This document shows positions 60,316 through 64,000 of a DNA stretch of 64,000 nt, piece after piece; the first letter of the stretch is position 1; every line of letters starts with the position of its first letter. This stretch comes from Drosophila pseudoobscura. Lineage: Eukaryota > Arthropoda > Insecta > Diptera > Drosophilidae. The stretch is taken from contig NC_046683.1 of NCBI RefSeq assembly GCF_009870125.1, positions 37,897,869 through 37,961,868 of the forward strand, written 5' to 3'. The position numbers and the translations under genes are program-made. The notes beneath the pieces are model-generated. The model searched no databases. It saw nothing but the letters and a program-made list of their open reading frames with translations, and had not been told where the DNA came from.

Positions 60316-61626
60316 ATGCGGCCCGTCTATGACTTGTGGCTGATTAACGCCTTTGATCCCAGGTATGACCACGTACAAAATGCCACACCACTAGTAGTAA
60401 TAGTGGTACATATATATCCATAGGTATGTATGTACATCATTATGACCGAAGGGTGTATAGTACCTAAAATATTTTGCCAGCATAGGAGTAAGATAGTATT
60501 CGAATGAAAGTTCTTATCAGATCAGATCTTACGTACAAACATAGCTCACTTAGTCGAAGCCGTAGAAGTTAATCATATATGATGATACATATACATATAT
60601 ATATACATACGTATTTACCATAGCTCTTTAAAAATCTGCAGAAGAGTCTAGATCTCAACGAGGAAAGGCGTCTCAAAAATATTTTCAACTCTCAAATGCA
60701 TCGAAAGTTATATGGTTTGAAAAGAATTACTAAATTGGGAAAGACTTAAAAGACTTTTGTAAATATAATGGATTTCATACAATATGTGAGGAATCTATTG
60801 TTTAACTATCTCAGCGATTACTCGCAAGTAGCATAAAGGGGAGGAATCGTGCGATCAAAGGAGGGTCGGATCTCATACCTATTCATTGAGCATTAACAAT
60901 TACCCTAGGTTCCCATCGAATAAACATGAGACTAGATTGACTAAATCATCTCTGCCCCTCTTTGCCTTTCAGCATGGTGCTACAGAACCACAATACAGTT
61001 GTGGCCCGTTCTACACTGACGCCGAACAGCAGCAACCATAACTTTGGTTCTCACTCAGGGACGGGCCGAGCTCCGCTCAACGCCGGACCTAGCACACAGC
61101 GTCCGATAGTTGATCTATTGGTGGCCATGGTGGCAGTGCCCGTACTGATTCTGTGCGCCCTGCAGTTGGAGAAGAATTTGCGCGACAACAGCGTCGAGTC
61201 GCGCTGGCTGGTCTTTGCGCTGGGCATTGGAATGCTGGTGATCAGCGTGATTATCTGCGGCTATGTCACGCACCGTATGGGCGTCTGCATCTGGGCAGGA
61301 CCCATAGACGAGGCCGGCAATCGGCCAACCAATGGAGCAATGTCGCACGTAAGTAGAGATAGCATCGCATAAAGGTCCCATCGCTGATTCTTTTTTTCTA
61401 TTCCCCTGGTTAGATCAACTCCCAAAACGATGTGTTGCGCATTGTGGACTCATTGCCTCCAAGCTATGAAAGCGTGTTGAAATTCGAGCTGCCGCCACCG
61501 TCCTACGACTGCCTGGTGATCGATATTGATCTGGAACAGAGCAAGGATATGGAGCCGCCGCAGACATCGTCCAAGTCGAGTGCCAGCCGATCTATATCCT
61601 CGACGGAAGCCATTCTACACATATAG
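60316..61626 (+). CDS. Two-pass membrane protein with C-terminal PPSY motifs
   Basis: Coding exons are 60316-60362, 60973-61348 and 61414-61626 (211 residues). Exon 1 codes only 15 residues plus two bases. Its start is supported because ATG after CCGAA runs open to a GT donor and the phase (2+1) fits the CTTTCAG acceptor at 60972. An internal Met at 60974 is the fallback start. Two hydrophobic segments are visible, starting IVDLLVAMVAVPVLILCAL and WLVFALGIGMLVISVIICGY, separated by a short charged loop. The C-terminal tail carries LPPSYE and PPPSYD, both PPxY motifs, followed by acidic and Ser-rich sequence. PPxY motifs in membrane-protein tails typically bind WW domains of Nedd4-type ubiquitin ligases, so a trafficking or ubiquitination adaptor is a reasonable inference. 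I do not recognise a named orthologue. Confidence 0.85.
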
Positions 61627-62348
61627 GACGCGGACCATTGCGGAGGAGGAGAGAGAATAAAGAGATTTTCCCCAACAGGCAGCGCAGCGGACTTCTATAT
61701 TTGACCTATTTTGACCCACTGACGGATCACACCCAAATGTTGCCTCAACGTGCGACACATCAATAATGAATTGATCTATCTGTATATACCTACCGGCTGG
61801 CTTAGTTATAGCCTCATATAATTGTGGCTTTGTATTTACTTCGGTTCTAACCACCTAGTATTTTTAATTTGTAGAGCATTCGATGCATTCAAACCTCATC
61901 ATTTTTCGATCTTCTCGGTATTCGCATTGTAAATATATACATATATTCCTCCACAAAACCACAGCATCTAGTCCAAAGTTGTACATAGCCTGAAACGATA
62001 ACAGAACAGAACCACTCTCAATGCTTACACCTTGAATTTACCAAAGTACCGTGGTGTTTTACCCACGTACATACATGCATACATACCTGCTGACACATGC
62101 ATATGTATATTTGCACGAGGGCACACTTGCATACGTACATACGTACACTTACTGAATGCCAAGGAAGGGCGGAAATTAAATTACAGGGTAGTTGCCTAGT
62201 ACTTACTTACTTACTTACTTATAGTCCCTAGCTAAATACTGTATATAATACTACGTAAGCTAAGATTGCATATTGCATCCTTATAACAAGATGGAAGTTT
62301 AACGAAACCATTTTCGAGGAACAATTAGTGTTGCTTTCCAAAAATAAA
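61627..62348 (+). other. 3' UTR of the PPSY gene with two candidate poly(A) signals
   Basis: AATAAA occurs at 61656-61661, only 30 bases after the stop, and again at 62343-62348. The second gives a more ordinary 3' UTR of about 700 bases. A (TTAC)n tract (62201-62222) and CATA-type repeats lie between them. Confidence 0.4.
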
Positions 62349-64000
62349 GAATTCCTATTAAATTTATTGAAACACTATCCATGCCCAAAGCTTAAAACTT
62401 CTGCAGGTACTATTCAGGTACTTTTTGATTACGTGGAGTTCGTGGAGTAAAAATATATGAGGGTGAAGTTTCCCCAGCACCCGCGAGACACACATATTCT
62501 GCTATTTTCGTTTATTGTGAACTTGAATGCATAAATTGGTGCCATGAATTGGTGATAATTTTCAGCTGACATGTCAGTTGCAAGGCAAGCTTTATTTTCC
62601 GTATGGTATAAAGAAAACATAGACTAAATTAACTTTTCGCCGTTAAAGACAGATATTTTGGCAACCGTCGTCATTAAAGTAAATGTAGAGACCAAGAATA
62701 CAAAAAAAAATTGATGCTGGTAAAGAAAACAAAAATTTAAAAAGTCAACTTTTGGGACTTTAACTTGCTGGTCTGTACAGTGAATATAATTATCCTTAAT
62801 ATATTTTTTTATATGCCTTCATCTAAAAACTTTACCAAACGGTTTTCGTAAATATATTTAAAGCTCAAGATTTTTTAAAAGAATTTATTTAAAAAATGAT
62901 TAACATTTTTGCTTTAAAAATCGTTTTATGTTATATTTAATACTGTAGCAGATACTCGGCTTCCTCGAACAACTTACGTATGTATGTATGTACATCTACA
63001 CTAATCAATTATATTCTTTGAATACTACCGGGTATAAAAATATGCCCGATGCATGTATATGTCTAAAAGCTGTTTTACACATTATCAACAGCCTAACTAC
63101 ATGGCACTGTGGCGACTCCTGACGTCGCATTTAGGACCCCAAAGATGCAGCTATTAAAAAAAAAAATTGATTTATTTAATTCAAACAAATTTGGATTTTA
63201 ATAGAGAGAAGGGTATATATTGAATCTATCTGCTTATTCTACACGAGGGGAACATGCTCTCAGACTGAAATACTTCATGCACTTGACACAAATTTGGTAG
63301 ACCGATAACTAGTTCCTGGTGTCTAAAAGTATGCAGCGTTACAAAATAATTTAAGAATCCAAAAATCCAAGCGAAACTTCAAAATGTTGCTTTGGAAAAA
63401 CACTTCCGATTCGGCAGCGAGTGAGGACGGTAGTATTTTTTCTAGTCTTTCGTTTAAAATTTATAAAAAAAGAAAAGTAAAAAGAAAAATATATCAAAGT
63501 GTTTCTCAATTGGGACGCAAGTTTTCTGAAGATAAATGTGCCTGTTTCATTGTGTATTTAAAGGTCATTCAATAAAAAAAAAACGTATCTAAAGGAGACC
63601 GTTTAGAAACTTGACGCTAACTCTTTTAATCACAAATTTGAACGTGGAATAACAAGGTATGCTAGAATAATGAACGGACATAACAGTGGTTCGAAAATAA
63701 TGGCTTTGCATTTGAGAACATACATATGTACATAGTTATTAATTTAAAGTGCTAAAGAGTTCCTAGGAAACAACACTATAGGATTTTATTGAAAAAACTT
63801 TATCAAAAATGTGGTTGAAATACCATCATGTAATGTCAGCATGAAAAATTAAATTGAGCCATAAAAATATGTATGTTTAGGTTCGATTAGTAAAAAGATT
63901 TTGCTTAGACCTTGAAACTTAGAACTGAATAATTGAATCGGAAAATATTCCAATAAGCATCAAAATTGCATTTAGTTTTATTGCGTTGACCGGCATATAG
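62349..64000. other. Downstream intergenic DNA
   Basis: No gene is seen. The DNA is AT-rich, with a short DINE-like end near 63020-63042 (ACTACCGGGTATAAAAAT) and a CATATGTACATAG patch near 63722. A 63-codon frame at 63384 has no recognisable motif. Confidence 0.35.

Overview
The window is eukaryotic nuclear DNA from a Drosophila-like fly. The evidence is short GT-AG introns, a regulator of G-protein signalling 7 gene whose exons join in frame, dense (CATA)n and CA/GT microsatellites, and repeats of the DINE-1/INE-1 (Helentron-type) family ending in the typical 'gagtatcgggtata' sequence. It also holds I-element-like, jockey/CR1-like, BEL/Pao and Tc1-like remnants. The repeat content and microsatellite style suggest the obscura group, but the species cannot be fixed from the sequence alone.

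Layout. 1-22 kb is gene-poor and looks like the large 5' intron and regulatory territory of the first gene. It contains one well-formed non-coding exon (9631-10020), a free-standing TATA/Inr pair (13721/13751), a MITE (6453-6726), a 407-bp sequence present twice in inverted orientation (5505-5913 and 19529-19935), and a decayed Tc1-like element with a DINE fragment inside (20685-21940). 22297-25841 is a two-exon gene for a secreted, Pro/Thr/Gln-rich protein of about 1112 residues. 28109-31146 is the seven-exon RGS7 orthologue (DEP, R7H, GGL, RGS; 638 residues). 31.1-34.4 kb is A-rich sequence that includes its 3' UTR.

34.4-51.5 kb is an accumulation of nested, broken transposable elements: a jockey/CR1-like retroelement (about 36960-39515) with a second inverted 3' end beside it, a foldback DINE (39689-40014), BEL/Pao gag-protease (about 40020-41143), an I-element-like retroelement split by a full DINE copy (41143-44630), a second near-identical DINE copy (45360-46444), and further DINE copies up to 50.8 kb. 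52.8-61.6 kb holds the third gene. A 5' leader exon ends at 53660, a long intron follows, and three coding exons (60316-61626) encode a 211-residue two-pass membrane protein with two C-terminal PPSY motifs, likely binding Nedd4-type WW domains.

All three protein-coding genes are on the + strand. They do not form a pathway that the sequence shows. RGS7 acts on G-protein signalling at membranes, the PY protein is a membrane adaptor candidate, and the first gene is secreted. No CRISPR array, bacterial operon or confident tRNA/rRNA gene was seen.
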